From positions 124,001-188,000 of the forward strand of contig CAVSKB010000012.1 of NCBI GenBank assembly GCA_963728295.1: DNA of 64,000 bases, in the 5' to 3' direction. This document shows, piece after piece, positions 7,522-17,065 of this stretch; the stretch's first letter is position 1; the number at the start of each line of letters is the position of its first letter. This stretch comes from DATJKD01 sp963728295. Lineage in GTDB: Bacteria; Pseudomonadota; Gammaproteobacteria; Steroidobacterales; Steroidobacteraceae. The notes beneath the pieces were generated by a model. It saw only the letters and a list, made by a program, of their open reading frames with translations, was not told the origin of the DNA and did not search any database. Both the position numbers and the translations under genes were made by a program.

Positions 7522-10417
7522 GTGAATTCGAATAAGCCGTTGGCACGAGTCGCGACTTTGGGAGTGACAGTCCTTTCCGCTGTCCTCGCATTACCGTCAG
7601 CCCTCGCACAGCAAGCCGGAAGACAGGGCGAGTCATTGGAGGAGGTGGTAATCACTGGGTCCCGCATCCGCCAGAACCCGCTGGAAAAACGCCTGCCCGT
7701 GATGTCGCTCAGCACCCAAGGACTACGCGCCAAGCGGAGCGACGTCGCTTGCGGATTTCGTCCAAAAGCTGCCGATCGCGGGCTCCGCAATTAATCGCAC
7801 GAATAATTCATCCGGGCAACCTCTGCATATCCGCCGGACGGGGGCGGCATCGCGCCGGTGCGGCCGAGATCGATCTGCGTTACCTGGCTTCCAAGCGCGT
7901 GCTGGTGCTGGTGGATGGCCGACGCTGGATCAAGGGCTCATCGGGCTCGGGTGTGTCCGGGGCGGTCGACCTGAATTCGATCCCGTCTAACGCAATCCAG
8001 TCGATCGAGATTCTCAGGATGGCGCCTCGGCCATTTATGGCAGCGGACGCCATCGGCGGCGTGCTCAACGTCATTACGACGAATGACTACGAGATCGCTG
8101 AAAGATCTCAGGTTTCTGCCGGCGCGTATGACGAGGGCGACGGGGAAACCGCCGACTTCGACGTGCGCTTCGGCGGACAGGGCGAGCGGGGTCGGGGGCT
8201 AATCGATATCAGCTACGTGGACCAGAAGGAGGTGAACACGGCTGATAGGGGGACGGGTCGGAATTCCCGATAGCGGGTTTTCCCCATGGGGCATAAGTTC
8301 CGGAACGCCCCCCGGCAGGTACATTTTCTGTGATCCCAGCATTGGCTGCGGAGACGACGACTTTTTCAGCGTTACTCCAAAATGCGGGCGTTCAATTCCC
8401 CGTGTTTACTACTCCTGCCGATCCCGACAACGATGATTTCCACAGCTTTGGGGCTTCGATGACCGCTTCAACTACCAGCCATTCAATCACCTGGTGACGC
8501 CGAATGAACGCGTGAGTGTGTTCGGGCAAGGGCTGAAACGACATCGCCGACAACTTGAACGCTTTCGCGTCCTGACCAGCTTCAACAACCGCAAGTCACA
8601 GGGCAAGGGCCGCGCCGGTACCGCTATCTTCGGGCCCGGCGGCGGATCCACGCCCTATATGGTCAACGTTGTCTGGCCAGCGAATCATCCCTTCAATCCG
8701 TTCGGCATTGACCTGGACAAGCAGCAATATCAATTTCATCGCCCGCAGGCCGATCGAGGCCGGACCGCGAATCTTCGATCAGGATGTGGACACCTGGTAC
8801 GTGTCAGCAGGTTTCGACGGGGACTTCGAGGTGGCCGAGCGGCGCATGTACTGGGACATCACGGGGATCTGGTCCGAGAACAACGCAACGCAGACCAAGT
8901 TCAACCAGTTCAACGCCCGCAGCCTCAACATCGCGATGGGTGATCCCGCCGTATGCGCCATCACCCCCGGCTGTGTGCCGATCAACATCGTCGGCGAAGG
9001 TTCGATGACACCCGAGATGCTCGACTTCGTGACCTATACCGGCGTCGACACAAGCTCCCAGCAACTGACGGACGCCACCGCCAACCTTACGGGTGACCTG
9101 TTCGATCTTCCGGCCGGGCCGCTGGGATTCGCGATCGGCTTCGAGCATCGCGAAGAACGGGGTTCCTTCACGCCGGATCCGGTCGTGGCCGCCGGCGAGA
9201 CCGCGGACGTCCCAGCCAACCCGACGACGGGTGGATTCGATGTCGATGAGTATTACGCCGAAGTGGTCGTGCCGCTGCTCAAAGACGTGCCGGGAGCCCA
9301 CCGGCTGACTTTGAGTGGTGCGATCCGCTCCTCGGATTCCGATATTTTCTCCAGCGAAACCGGCAGCAAGCTCGCATTGATCTGGGGGCCGATCGAGAGC
9401 CTCACGCTGCGCGCCAGCCTCTCAGAAGGGTTCCGCGCTCCGAACATCGGCGAACTGTTCAACTTGGGTGCGCGTTTCGACGCGAATATCTCTGATCGCT
9501 GCTCGGAGGTCGAGCCGGCAGATGCGGCCAACTGCGCGGCTCTGGGCGTGCCACCGACTTACGTTCAGAACAACCCGCAGATATCCGTGGACACCGGCGG
9601 CAACCCAAACCTGTGCCGAGACCGCCGATACGTTCACGGCGGGCTTCACCTGGGAGCGCCGGTGGGCGGCTGGGGAGGTCTGGAACGCCTGCTGATCGAG
9701 GGGAACTATTACGATATCGACATCGACGACGCGGTGCAGGCCCCCGACGCGCAGGATCTGCTGGATGGCTGCATCGACACGCTAGAAGCTCGCTTTTGCG
9801 ATGCCGTCAACCGCATTTCCGGCGGTACCATCACCAGCATACAGGGCGTGCTGCAGAACATCGGCGGCATCGAAACGGACGGTATCGACATCAACCTGGA
9901 TCTCACAACGGTGGAAACCGGCATCGGTGGGTTCCACTTCCAATGGCTGACGTCGCTGCTGCTCAGTTACGACGAGCTGTTCGCCAACCCCGCAGGCGGG
10001 TTCGACCGAGTGGATCGCAAGGGATCCGAGCTCGGATCACCAGCGCGCGGCTTCGTCGAAACCAAGTCCACGCTCAACGCGGACTGGATTTTGAGCGATT
10101 GGTCTACCCGGCTCTCGCTCCGCTACCTCAGCTCGCTTACCGAGCAATGCGTGGGGAACGTGGCGGACTTCGCGCCGGAGCTCTGTTCGAACAGTCCTGT
10201 CAGCAACGAGCTCGACAGCGTCATCTATACGGATTTGCAGGTCAGCTGGGCGCCCGCGCAGTTCTTCGATGGTGACTGGACATTTACCATCGGCGTCAAC
10301 AACCTTCTCAACGAGGAGCCGCCGGTCTGCTTCTCCTGCGACCTGAACAGCCTGGATGGAACCCTGTACCCGATCGAGGGTCAGTTCTGGTACCTGAGGG
10401 CCATCTTCGAGCGCTAG
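7522..10417 (+). CDS. TonB-dependent outer-membrane receptor, multiple frameshifts
   Basis: TonB-dependent receptors import large substrates across the outer membrane. The product begins with a signal peptide (LATLGVTVLSAVLALPSALA-like, ending SALAQQ) and an EEVVITGSRIRQ TonB-box region typical of large gammaproteobacterial receptor families. The plug domain is spread over frames: SGATSLADFVQKLP near 7735, EIDLRYLASKRVLVLVDGRR from 7868, and DAIGGVLNVITTNDY near 8050. From about 8730 to the end a single frame of roughly 560 residues carries the barrel (SLSEGFRAPNIGELFNLGAR, then VNNLLNEEPPVCF) and an aromatic-poor end. Shifts near 8022-8045 compensate within a few codons (restoring DGASAIYGS), which suggests sequence error rather than decay. 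No substrate clue is visible. Confidence 0.8.
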
Positions 10418-10463
10418 AAGCACACGCTGGCGTGCTGCCGGCAACGAATCCAAATTCGGCACA

Positions 10464-10490
10464 AAGCCCCCGCGAGGGGGCTTTTTTTTC
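10464..10490 (+). terminator. Rho-independent terminator after the TonB receptor
   Basis: A stem AAGCCCCC with loop GCGA and the matching GGGGGCTT is followed by a run of T residues. It sits about 50 bp past the receptor stop and before the convergent decarboxylase gene. The T-run is on the plus strand, so it serves the receptor. Confidence 0.92.
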
Positions 10491-10536
10491 TCCCACGGGT
10501 GACGCCCCGCGGCAATGCCGCCGATATTGCAGGGAA

Positions 10537-11991
10537 TCAACGGCCACTTGATAGGGTGCGTGCTTCTTCGGCCAGGTGCTGCGCACACAAATCGATGCGG
10601 TCGCGGCGTGTGCGGAAACTGAGCACGCAGATTCGGGCGAGATGCCTGCCGCCGACGTCGCAGCCGGTCAGCATTACCCGGCCGCGGCGGGTCACGCGCT
10701 CGAGCAGCTCGCGGGTCGCGGCGTTCTGATCGGCGAGACTCGATCCGGGCCAGGCAAGGTGAAATGCGAACAACGACAGCTGCGGCGCCGCCGCGAGCAC
10801 CATGTGCGGCATGACCGCGATGCGCCCGGCGGCGACGAGCGCGAGCGCGCGCTTCTCGGCGATCGCCGCGCGATAACGCGCCGCGCCGTACAGCTTGAGC
10901 GCCAGCCACACGCGCAGCCCCGGGAAGCCTCGCGACAGATCCGGACCGTACTGATGCGGGTCATAGAGATCGGCATCCTCCTGGTTGGCGGGCATGTAGC
11001 TCGCCGTTACGGAGTGTGCGGCCCGGAGCACTTCGCCATCGGCCACCAGCAGCGCACCCGTGCCGTAAGGCAGAAAGAGCCCTTTGTGCGGGTCGAGCGT
11101 GAGCGAATCGGCTTGCGGCAGCCCGGCCAGCAAAGACCGCAGTTCCGGGCACATGTGAAAGAACGCGCCATACGCCCCATCGACGTGATGCCACAGCGCG
11201 CCTGCGCGACACACGGCCGCGATCTCGAGGAGCGGATCGACGGCACCGGTGTTGGTCGTGCCGGCAGAAGAGACCACCAGGAACGGAACCAGCCCGGCCG
11301 CCTTGTCGCGCCGGATCGCGTCCTCGAGCGCATCGACGCGCATCCGGAACAAATCGTCGACCGGTATGCTGCGGATGCGATCCGGCATCACGCCCGCGAG
11401 GCGCGCGGACTTGACCACGGAGTGATGCACCTGGTCCGAGGCATACATGACCCCGGGTCGGATGTCCGTGCCGAGCCTGCGCTCGCGCGCGCAGACGATC
11501 GCAGTCAGGTTCGCGGTCGAGCCACCGGTAGTAAAGACACCGCGCGTCGACGCCGGGAACTGCATCCAGTCGCGTAACCAGTCGAGCGCGTTCGACTCGA
11601 GCTGCACCAGCGCCGGCGCCGCACGCCAGACGCCGGTGTAGCGGTTGACGCCGTTCGAGATCAGGTCGGCAAGCGCGCCCGGAAACACGCCGCCGCTCGG
11701 GATGAACGCGAGATAACCCGGGCTGGCGGTGTTGTAGGTACGCGGAATCCACTCGTCGAACAACGCATCGAGCAGTGGATCGAGCTCGGATCCGCGCTCC
11801 GGGACCGGTTCGCGCATCGCGCGGCACATCGCCGCGGCATCGACGTCGCCACGCACGGGCTGTTCGCCGATGGTCGCGAGATGCGCAATGACGCGACGCA
11901 ATACCGAATCGCCCATCGCATGCATTTGCGTGGGCGAGAACTCCAGATCTGCGGGATCCCGGGCTGGCTGCACGCTGTAAATAATACCCAC
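10537..11991 (-). CDS. Pyridoxal-phosphate-dependent group II amino-acid decarboxylase
   Basis: This family decarboxylates aromatic amino acids, glutamate, diaminobutyrate or related acids. The 484-residue product has the family layout: SPGYLAFIPSGGVFPGALAD near residue 95, GVFTTGGSTANLTAIVCAR, the HHVDGAYGAFF active-site segment with its aspartate, and the PLP-binding lysine in LDPHKGLFLPYGTG. The C-terminal part (LSFRTRRDRIDLCAQHL) is typical of the tryptophan/tyrosine/DOPA branch, but the substrate cannot be fixed from sequence. The frame is intact. It is convergent with the TonB receptor and divergent from the glycosyltransferase gene at 12 kb. It is not EgtE, in spite of the egt genes 8 kb away. 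Confidence 0.88.
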   Translation of the reverse strand: MGIIYSVQPARDPADLEFSPTQMHAMGDSVLRRVIAHLATIGEQPVRGDVDAAAMCRAMREPVPERGSELDPLLDALFDEWIPRTYNTASPGYLAFIPSGGVFPGALADLISNGVNRYTGVWRAAPALVQLESNALDWLRDWMQFPASTRGVFTTGGSTANLTAIVCARERRLGTDIRPGVMYASDQVHHSVVKSARLAGVMPDRIRSIPVDDLFRMRVDALEDAIRRDKAAGLVPFLVVSSAGTTNTGAVDPLLEIAAVCRAGALWHHVDGAYGAFFHMCPELRSLLAGLPQADSLTLDPHKGLFLPYGTGALLVADGEVLRAAHSVTASYMPANQEDADLYDPHQYGPDLSRGFPGLRVWLALKLYGAARYRAAIAEKRALALVAAGRIAVMPHMVLAAAPQLSLFAFHLAWPGSSLADQNAATRELLERVTRRGRVMLTGCDVGGRHLARICVLSFRTRRDRIDLCAQHLAEEARTLSSGR

Positions 11992-12071
11992 TCCCGCATG
12001 CGACGCACGACGTGCATTTTTCGTCGCCGCGGGTGAAACTCAGAATGCAGAATCACAGGGAAGTAGTCGCG

Positions 12072-13469
12072 ATGTCCGCCGAAGCCCGTACCGTATCGGC
12101 GCGGCCGACCACAAGACCGCGAATCCCCGGTGCAGTCGCGCCGCGCGTGCTGCTGCTCAGCTCGGACCTCGGCGCCGGGCATTCCAGGGCAGCAAAGGCG
12201 ATCGAGCTCGCGATCCTCGCGCGTGCGCCCGGGACGCAGGTCCGCACGCTCGACTTTTGGTCGCTGATGCATGCGAACGTTGCGGACGCGGTCCGCCAGA
12301 CCTACCTGCGGCTGGTGCAGGAACACCCGCATCTCTACGAGCGGATCTACCAGCTCGACGAGCGCACGTGGCGCCGCATCATCGAGGGCGACGAGCCGCC
12401 ACCGCCGCAGCTTCGCGAAGGCCTGGAGCGGATCACGGCGATACTGGCCGACGGCGCGCCGCTCGTGCCGCATGTCGGGCCCTATGCGCTCGACTGCGCC
12501 CTGCTGCCGCTGCTCTGTTCCTCCATGCCCGGTGCCGCGCGAACACTGCCGTGGAGCGACGCCCGGGTGCGCCTGCCGCTCCTGAAATGGATCTGGGCAA
12601 GGCTCGTGCGCCGGCTCGAGCGGCGCCTGCTCGCGTTCCGCCCGGACGTCGTGGTCGGCACACAGATGATTCCGGCGGCGCTCCTCTCGACCGTCAAGGC
12701 GCGGCGCCGTCTCACCGTGCCCAGCATCGCAGTGCCGACGGACTTCGGCGTACACGACTTCTGGCTGCAGCCGGGAACCGATGCTTATTGCGTTGCGCAC
12801 CCGGCGATCCCCGGCCTGCCGCCGCCCTCGGTTGCACAGGTGCTGATCACCGGCGTGCCGCTCATGCCCGGCTTCGTGCGGCCGCCGGCGGCGACCGAGG
12901 CGAGGATCGCGCTCGGACTCGACCCGGCGCGCCCCGTCGTGCTCGTGCTGGGTGGCGGCCTCGGCCTCGGCGTCGATGTGGTCGCGGAGCAATTGCTCGC
13001 GAAGCGACCCGACGCGGATCTCGTGCTGGTCACCGGCCACAATCGCCCCATGCGCTCGGCGCTCGCCTCCCGCGCGGCGGAGCACGCAGGGCGTCTGCAC
13101 GTGTTTGGCTGGACGACGAGGATGGAATACTTCATCCGCGCGGCCGACATCGTCGTCGGCAAGCCCGGCGGGCTGACCGTCGCGGAGGTCCTCGCCTGCG
13201 GGCGGCCGCTGCTCGCCGCGCGCTCGCTCGGTGGCCAGGAAGGATTCAATACGCGATTTCTCGAGCGACACGACGTCGGTCGCGTCGTGCCCGAGGAAGA
13301 GCTGCCGGCCTGCGTCGATGCCTGGCTCGGGAGCGGCGAGCGTCTCGCGCAGCTGAAGCACCGCGCGTGGGCCATCGGTGCCCGTGACGGCGCCGGGAAA
13401 GTGGCCGACATCGCCCTCGAGTACGCGCACGCGTTCGATGCCGACACCGCGACCACCGAGCCGGCGTGA
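12072..13469 (+). CDS. GT28-type glycosyltransferase, monogalactosyldiacylglycerol-synthase/UgtP-like
   Basis: The family transfers a sugar from a UDP-sugar to diacylglycerol or another lipid at the inner face of the membrane. The N-terminal domain has the glycine-rich acceptor loop SSDLGAGHSRAAKAIE and the DFWSLMHANVADAVR segment. The C-terminal domain has VVLVLGGGLGLG, a FGWTTRMEYFIRAADIVV turn and the nucleotide-sugar loop GKPGGLTVAEVLACGRPLL. The frame opens at 12012; the ATG at 12072 is preferred because MSAEARTVSA directly precedes the conserved part. It overlaps the next gene as TGATG, and with the YkoP-like protein and the deacetylase forms a three-gene envelope cassette. The acceptor is unknown. 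Confidence 0.82.
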   Translation: MSAEARTVSARPTTRPRIPGAVAPRVLLLSSDLGAGHSRAAKAIELAILARAPGTQVRTLDFWSLMHANVADAVRQTYLRLVQEHPHLYERIYQLDERTWRRIIEGDEPPPPQLREGLERITAILADGAPLVPHVGPYALDCALLPLLCSSMPGAARTLPWSDARVRLPLLKWIWARLVRRLERRLLAFRPDVVVGTQMIPAALLSTVKARRRLTVPSIAVPTDFGVHDFWLQPGTDAYCVAHPAIPGLPPPSVAQVLITGVPLMPGFVRPPAATEARIALGLDPARPVVLVLGGGLGLGVDVVAEQLLAKRPDADLVLVTGHNRPMRSALASRAAEHAGRLHVFGWTTRMEYFIRAADIVVGKPGGLTVAEVLACGRPLLAARSLGGQEGFNTRFLERHDVGRVVPEEELPACVDAWLGSGERLAQLKHRAWAIGARDGAGKVADIALEYAHAFDADTATTEPA

Positions 13470-14022
13470 TGACCTGGCTGCGCGGACTCGCCCGCACTTG
13501 TCTCGCCGGCGTCGACGTGGTGTACCGCCGCCGGCATCGGCTGCGACCGATCGGACCGATGCTGTACGTGGCGCGCGCCCGTTATCCAGGGCCCGCGATG
13601 ACGTTCTCCGACGGCACGCGGCTTGCGCCCGGCGACGCGTACGGCGCGCTGCATTTCGACAATTCGCGGATCGCGGCGCTGGGTGAGGGCAGCCGCGTCC
13701 GTACTGGCGTGCGCTTCGCGCGGCTGCTGCGCGATTCCCTCGCACATCTCGCGGACGCGACGCGCGAGGACCCGGCGTTGCGAGACTTGCCCGCCTTTCA
13801 CGGCGTAACCTGGATCCGCGATCACGGCGGGCAGGTGGGGTTCGTGTCGGAGCCCCTGCCCGCGGGGCTGCGGCGCCGATTGCTGAGCGCGCATTTCCGG
13901 ATGATGCGCTGGGTGTTCGCGCCATCCATTGCGTACCTCCGTCAGCGATGCGCCGGAGCCGCAGGATGTTCTGGCTCACCCGCGCCGATCTGCTCTCGAG
14001 CTTCGGCCGGAGCCGGCGATGA
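13469..14022 (+). CDS. YkoP-like protein, one-base frameshift
   Basis: About 184 residues with the pattern I associate with Bacillus YkoP: a short basic N terminus, then MTFSDGTRLAPGDAYGALHF, a helix-rich middle (VRFARLLRDSLAHLAD) and FHGVTWIRDHGGQVGF. The function of the family is not established, but it often neighbours polysaccharide deacetylases and MGDG-synthase-like glycosyltransferases, as here. The frame shifts near 13930-13947. In the shifted frame the end reads MFWLTRADLLSSFGRSRR and stops with TGA at 14020-14022, overlapping the deacetylase ATG (ATGA). This coupling supports the shifted ending over the long spurious frame that runs on. The span is 3n+2. Confidence 0.6.
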
Positions 14023-14648
14023 GTGCACCGAAAATTGCCTCCGAGCCGATTCTCCGAAAATTCGGCTGCGAGCCGAATTGCGCGCGGGTCTATCTGACGT
14101 TCGACGATGGACCGGATGCCGAGTGGACGCCGCGCGTGCTCGAGGTGCTCGCCGCCGCGCAGGCTCGCGCGACGTTCTTCGTGGTCGGGCAGTCGGTGCG
14201 CGCCGCACCCGTGCTCGTGCGACGCATCGCGGCGGACGGGCACGAAATCGGCAATCACAGCTACAGTCATCGTCACCCCTGGACGATGCGCGAAGGCGGC
14301 GCGCGCCGCGAGGTTCGCGACGGCGCCGCTGCGATCGCAGATACGCTGGGGCGCGCGACGCACGCGTTTCGGCCACCGCACGGGCGAATGCGCCGTTGCA
14401 TGGTCGAGGAGGCGGCGCAGGGCGGCCAGCGCACCGTGCTGTGGAGCCGCAGCGCGGTGGACTGGGGACCGCTCGGGCGCGCATCGGGCATCGCGGCACG
14501 ATTGCGCACCGTCGGCCCGGGCGAAATTGTCCTGATGCACGATGCACGTCGGCGACGCAATCGTCCCGACGAGCTCCTTCGCGTGCTGCCCGGTCTGCTC
14601 GCGGAGTTGACCGAGCGACGACTGATGCCGACGGTTATCGCTGCCTGA
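14019..14648 (+). CDS. Polysaccharide deacetylase (NodB domain)
   Basis: NodB-type enzymes remove acetyl groups from N- or O-acetylated sugars using a metal bound by Asp-His-His. The catalytic motifs are clear: VYLTFDDGPD (catalytic base and metal aspartate), NHSYSH (metal histidines), FRPPHGRMR and IVLMHDARR. The domain is 209 residues with no signal peptide. The first 20 residues (ASEPILRK, FGCEPN) are encoded by a pair of small palindromes, one degenerate, also found elsewhere in the window, and look like an insertion ahead of the conserved ARVYLTFDDG. It overlaps the upstream YkoP-like gene as ATGA. It probably modifies the product of the linked glycosyltransferase or a cell-wall glycan. 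Confidence 0.88.
   Translation: MSAPKIASEPILRKFGCEPNCARVYLTFDDGPDAEWTPRVLEVLAAAQARATFFVVGQSVRAAPVLVRRIAADGHEIGNHSYSHRHPWTMREGGARREVRDGAAAIADTLGRATHAFRPPHGRMRRCMVEEAAQGGQRTVLWSRSAVDWGPLGRASGIAARLRTVGPGEIVLMHDARRRRNRPDELLRVLPGLLAELTERRLMPTVIAA
14038..14079. repeat. Paired GGCTNCGAGCC palindromes inside the deacetylase gene
   Basis: A degenerate copy (GCCTCCGAGCC, one mismatch) is followed about 26 bp later by a perfect 9-bp stem AATTCGGCT, loop GCG, AGCCGAATT at 14059-14079. Both encode an Ser/Cys-Glu-Pro tripeptide in the deacetylase frame. The same core occurs in pairs at 29.87 kb and 33.8 kb. Confidence 0.7.
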
Positions 14649-14665
14649 GAGCTTTCTCCAGATCA

Positions 14666-17065
14666 TCAGCCTGCCGCCGTTCGTGGAAACACCGCGAGCG
14701 TCGCCGCATAGAGCACGAGCGCTGCGCACAGCACGGCAGTGAATCCCAGGTCGACCGCGAGCAGCGTCGCGAGCACCGGGCTCACGACCGATGCGCAGCC
14801 GTTGATTCCCCACGCCCAGGGGACGAGCGGCGGGTCGATTTCGCGCAGCGCCAGCGGGAAGGGCATGCCCATCAGGAACGCGAGCGGTGAGATCAGACCC
14901 GCCGAGATGGCGATCTTGGCTGCAAGCGGCCAATGGTCGAATCGCGCGAGGAGAGGATCGAACGCGAACGCCAGCACTGCGCCAATGGCGACGATGCCGG
15001 CGACCGCGAGCACGAGGCGCCGTCGGGCCGGGCCGGGTTGGGGCACACGCGACGTCCAGAGGCTGCCCGCGCCGGCGGCGAGCAGGAACGTCGCGAGCAC
15101 GACCGATAGCGCAATCGTCGGGTGATGGACGAAGCGCAGCAGCTTCTGCAGGAAAGTCACCTCGACGAACAGAAACGCGAGGCCGATGCAGGCGAAATAC
15201 GCAAACACTCGCCCGATGCCGGGCTGTGACTCGGCGCGCTGCCGCAGCACGGCTAACGGCGCAAGAATCAGGAGACCGCCGGCGAGCACGGCCTGTCCGA
15301 GTGTCGCGACGAGAACGGGATAGCCCGCTTCGAGCAGCGCCATGCCGCCGCGGTCCCGTGTCCGCCAGGCCTCGGCGAACGACGACCAGCGAAAGAAATT
15401 CCGGAAGAACGGCCGGTCGTCCGTCGCAGGGCGTATGTCGAAGGCGTAGCGCGCGACGTACTGCTCGCGCCCCCGACCGAGCAAGGCGGCAGCACCGTCG
15501 TAGAACCAGGGTTCGCGCAACTGGTTGTAGACGTTGGCCAGTTCGCGCGGCATATCCGGGAACCACGCGACGTCGAATGCCCGCGTCTCGCAGAAACGGC
15601 GCAGGCGAGCGACGTCGTCCGCGGTGACCTCGCCGTTCTTCACGAGCAGAGTCACCGTCTGCCAGCTTCGGATCATGAGCAGACGCGACGCGGGGTCGGA
15701 AGCCCCCGCAGCCTCCAAAGCCGCGATCGCGGTCCCGAGCATCTTCAACCCGTCGCGCGGCGGCACCTGCACGTAACGCGTGATCGACAGGTAACCGCCG
15801 GGGTTCAACCGCGACAGGTAGAGCTCGAATGCCTCGACCGTGTGAACGTAGTCCTCGTTGAGCCCGCCGAGACCGCCGGCGGCACCGCCGGCGAGCGAGA
15901 TCTGTATGAGATCGTAGCGCCGCGGGTGCGAGGCGAGCATCCCGCGCACATCGCCGACGACGAGCTCCACGCGAGGATCGGTGAGCAGGCCGCCGGTGTA
16001 CGCAGCGAACTCGCGACGCATCAGTACCGCGACCTGCGGATTGAGCTCGACGGCCTCAATTCGGCCTGCACCATGTTCCCGCGCGCGAAGGACCTCGAGA
16101 CCACCGCCAGCACCGACGACGAGCACGGTCCGAGGCGAGGCGACCTGGTATGCGAGGGCACCGGTGCTGTCACGCAGGAACTCGAGGCGCGACGGGTCGT
16201 CGGTCGCGGCCGTGATGGCGTCCATGTCATCGCCGTCCGTGAACAGACCGAGCTGCGGCGGCGGTTCGTTCGCCGCCATCAGGCTCAAGCCCGGGGCATG
16301 GCGCAACGGGACCCGCTTGCTCTCGATTACATCGACACGGCCGAGCGGGCTCGAGCGCGTCTCGATTATTCGCGTCCCCGGGACGCGCAGCGCCTGGCTC
16401 AGGGCCTTGTACTCACCCGGGTCCGCACGCAACCAGTGAGCGGGGACGCCGGCGAGCACGAGCAGGACGGCGACGCCGGCGGCGAACGCCGGACGCCGGC
16501 GCGATCGCAGTTCGACGAGAGCCACGATCGCCGCGACCGGACCCGCGCAGGCCACCAGCTTGAGCGCGAGTTCGGCCGGCAACTGATACAGCAGCCCCAG
16601 GATCAGCAGGCTGCCGACGCCCGCGCCTGCGAGATCGGCGGCGTAAACCCGTCCGGCCCGCGTGCGCCATTCGAGCAACGCAAGGGCAATGGCGTTGCCC
16701 GCGCAGAAGAAGGGCAGGGCGAGTGCAAGATATGTGAGCGCAAGCCACACGGGTTGCCACGCGTCCCACAGCAGCTGTTCGGCCTGAAACGGCAGCGCCG
16801 ATGCGGCGACGGGCGCGGCCACCGCGAGGACGCCGAACGCCACGAGATTCAGGAAATACGCATCCGCGAACCGGTCGAGCAGCCACCGGCGCGCTACCGT
16901 GACGAACGTACCGCTCGCGCCGAAGCCGAGCAGCGCCAGGCTGATCATCATGGTGGCGAAGTGATGCCAGTGAACGACCGCGAAGTAGCGGGTCAGCAGG
17001 ACTTCGTTTGCAAGCGCGGCGCCGGAGACCAGGGCGACAGACCAGCCCGGCAGCCGTTCAGTCAT
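14666..17065 (-). CDS. Membrane-embedded spermidine-synthase-like protein
   Basis: About 800 residues in three parts. An N-terminal block of roughly seven transmembrane helices starts at SVALVSGAALANEVLLTRYF. A soluble SAM-dependent spermidine-synthase fold follows (VLVVGAGGGLEVLRAREHG, AVELNP, VELVVGDVRGML, ending TRYVQVPPRDG and TDDRPFFRNFF). A second block of about seven helices closes the protein (GRVFAYFACIGLAFLFVEVTF, LAFLMGMPFPLALREI). Such fusions are common in proteobacteria, but their substrate is not established and aminopropyl transfer should not be assumed. The ATG at 17065 (MTERLPG) is preferred to 17083. It overlaps the end of the pcm gene, so the two are coupled. Confidence 0.82.
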   Translation of the reverse strand: MTERLPGWSVALVSGAALANEVLLTRYFAVVHWHHFATMMISLALLGFGASGTFVTVARRWLLDRFADAYFLNLVAFGVLAVAAPVAASALPFQAEQLLWDAWQPVWLALTYLALALPFFCAGNAIALALLEWRTRAGRVYAADLAGAGVGSLLILGLLYQLPAELALKLVACAGPVAAIVALVELRSRRRPAFAAGVAVLLVLAGVPAHWLRADPGEYKALSQALRVPGTRIIETRSSPLGRVDVIESKRVPLRHAPGLSLMAANEPPPQLGLFTDGDDMDAITAATDDPSRLEFLRDSTGALAYQVASPRTVLVVGAGGGLEVLRAREHGAGRIEAVELNPQVAVLMRREFAAYTGGLLTDPRVELVVGDVRGMLASHPRRYDLIQISLAGGAAGGLGGLNEDYVHTVEAFELYLSRLNPGGYLSITRYVQVPPRDGLKMLGTAIAALEAAGASDPASRLLMIRSWQTVTLLVKNGEVTADDVARLRRFCETRAFDVAWFPDMPRELANVYNQLREPWFYDGAAALLGRGREQYVARYAFDIRPATDDRPFFRNFFRWSSFAEAWRTRDRGGMALLEAGYPVLVATLGQAVLAGGLLILAPLAVLRQRAESQPGIGRVFAYFACIGLAFLFVEVTFLQKLLRFVHHPTIALSVVLATFLLAAGAGSLWTSRVPQPGPARRRLVLAVAGIVAIGAVLAFAFDPLLARFDHWPLAAKIAISAGLISPLAFLMGMPFPLALREIDPPLVPWAWGINGCASVVSPVLATLLAVDLGFTAVLCAALVLYAATLAVFPRTAAG

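Noticed and set aside
7522..10417. Treating the TonB receptor as a true pseudogene
   Set aside because: Compensating shifts within a few codons and the many similar one-base shifts in unrelated genes favour sequence error.
11661..15566. A 1301-codon open frame on the minus strand across the glycosyltransferase, YkoP-like and deacetylase genes
   Set aside because: It is antisense to three genes with clear motifs, is rich in Arg/Ala/Gly as expected for GC-rich shadow frames, and shows no domain.
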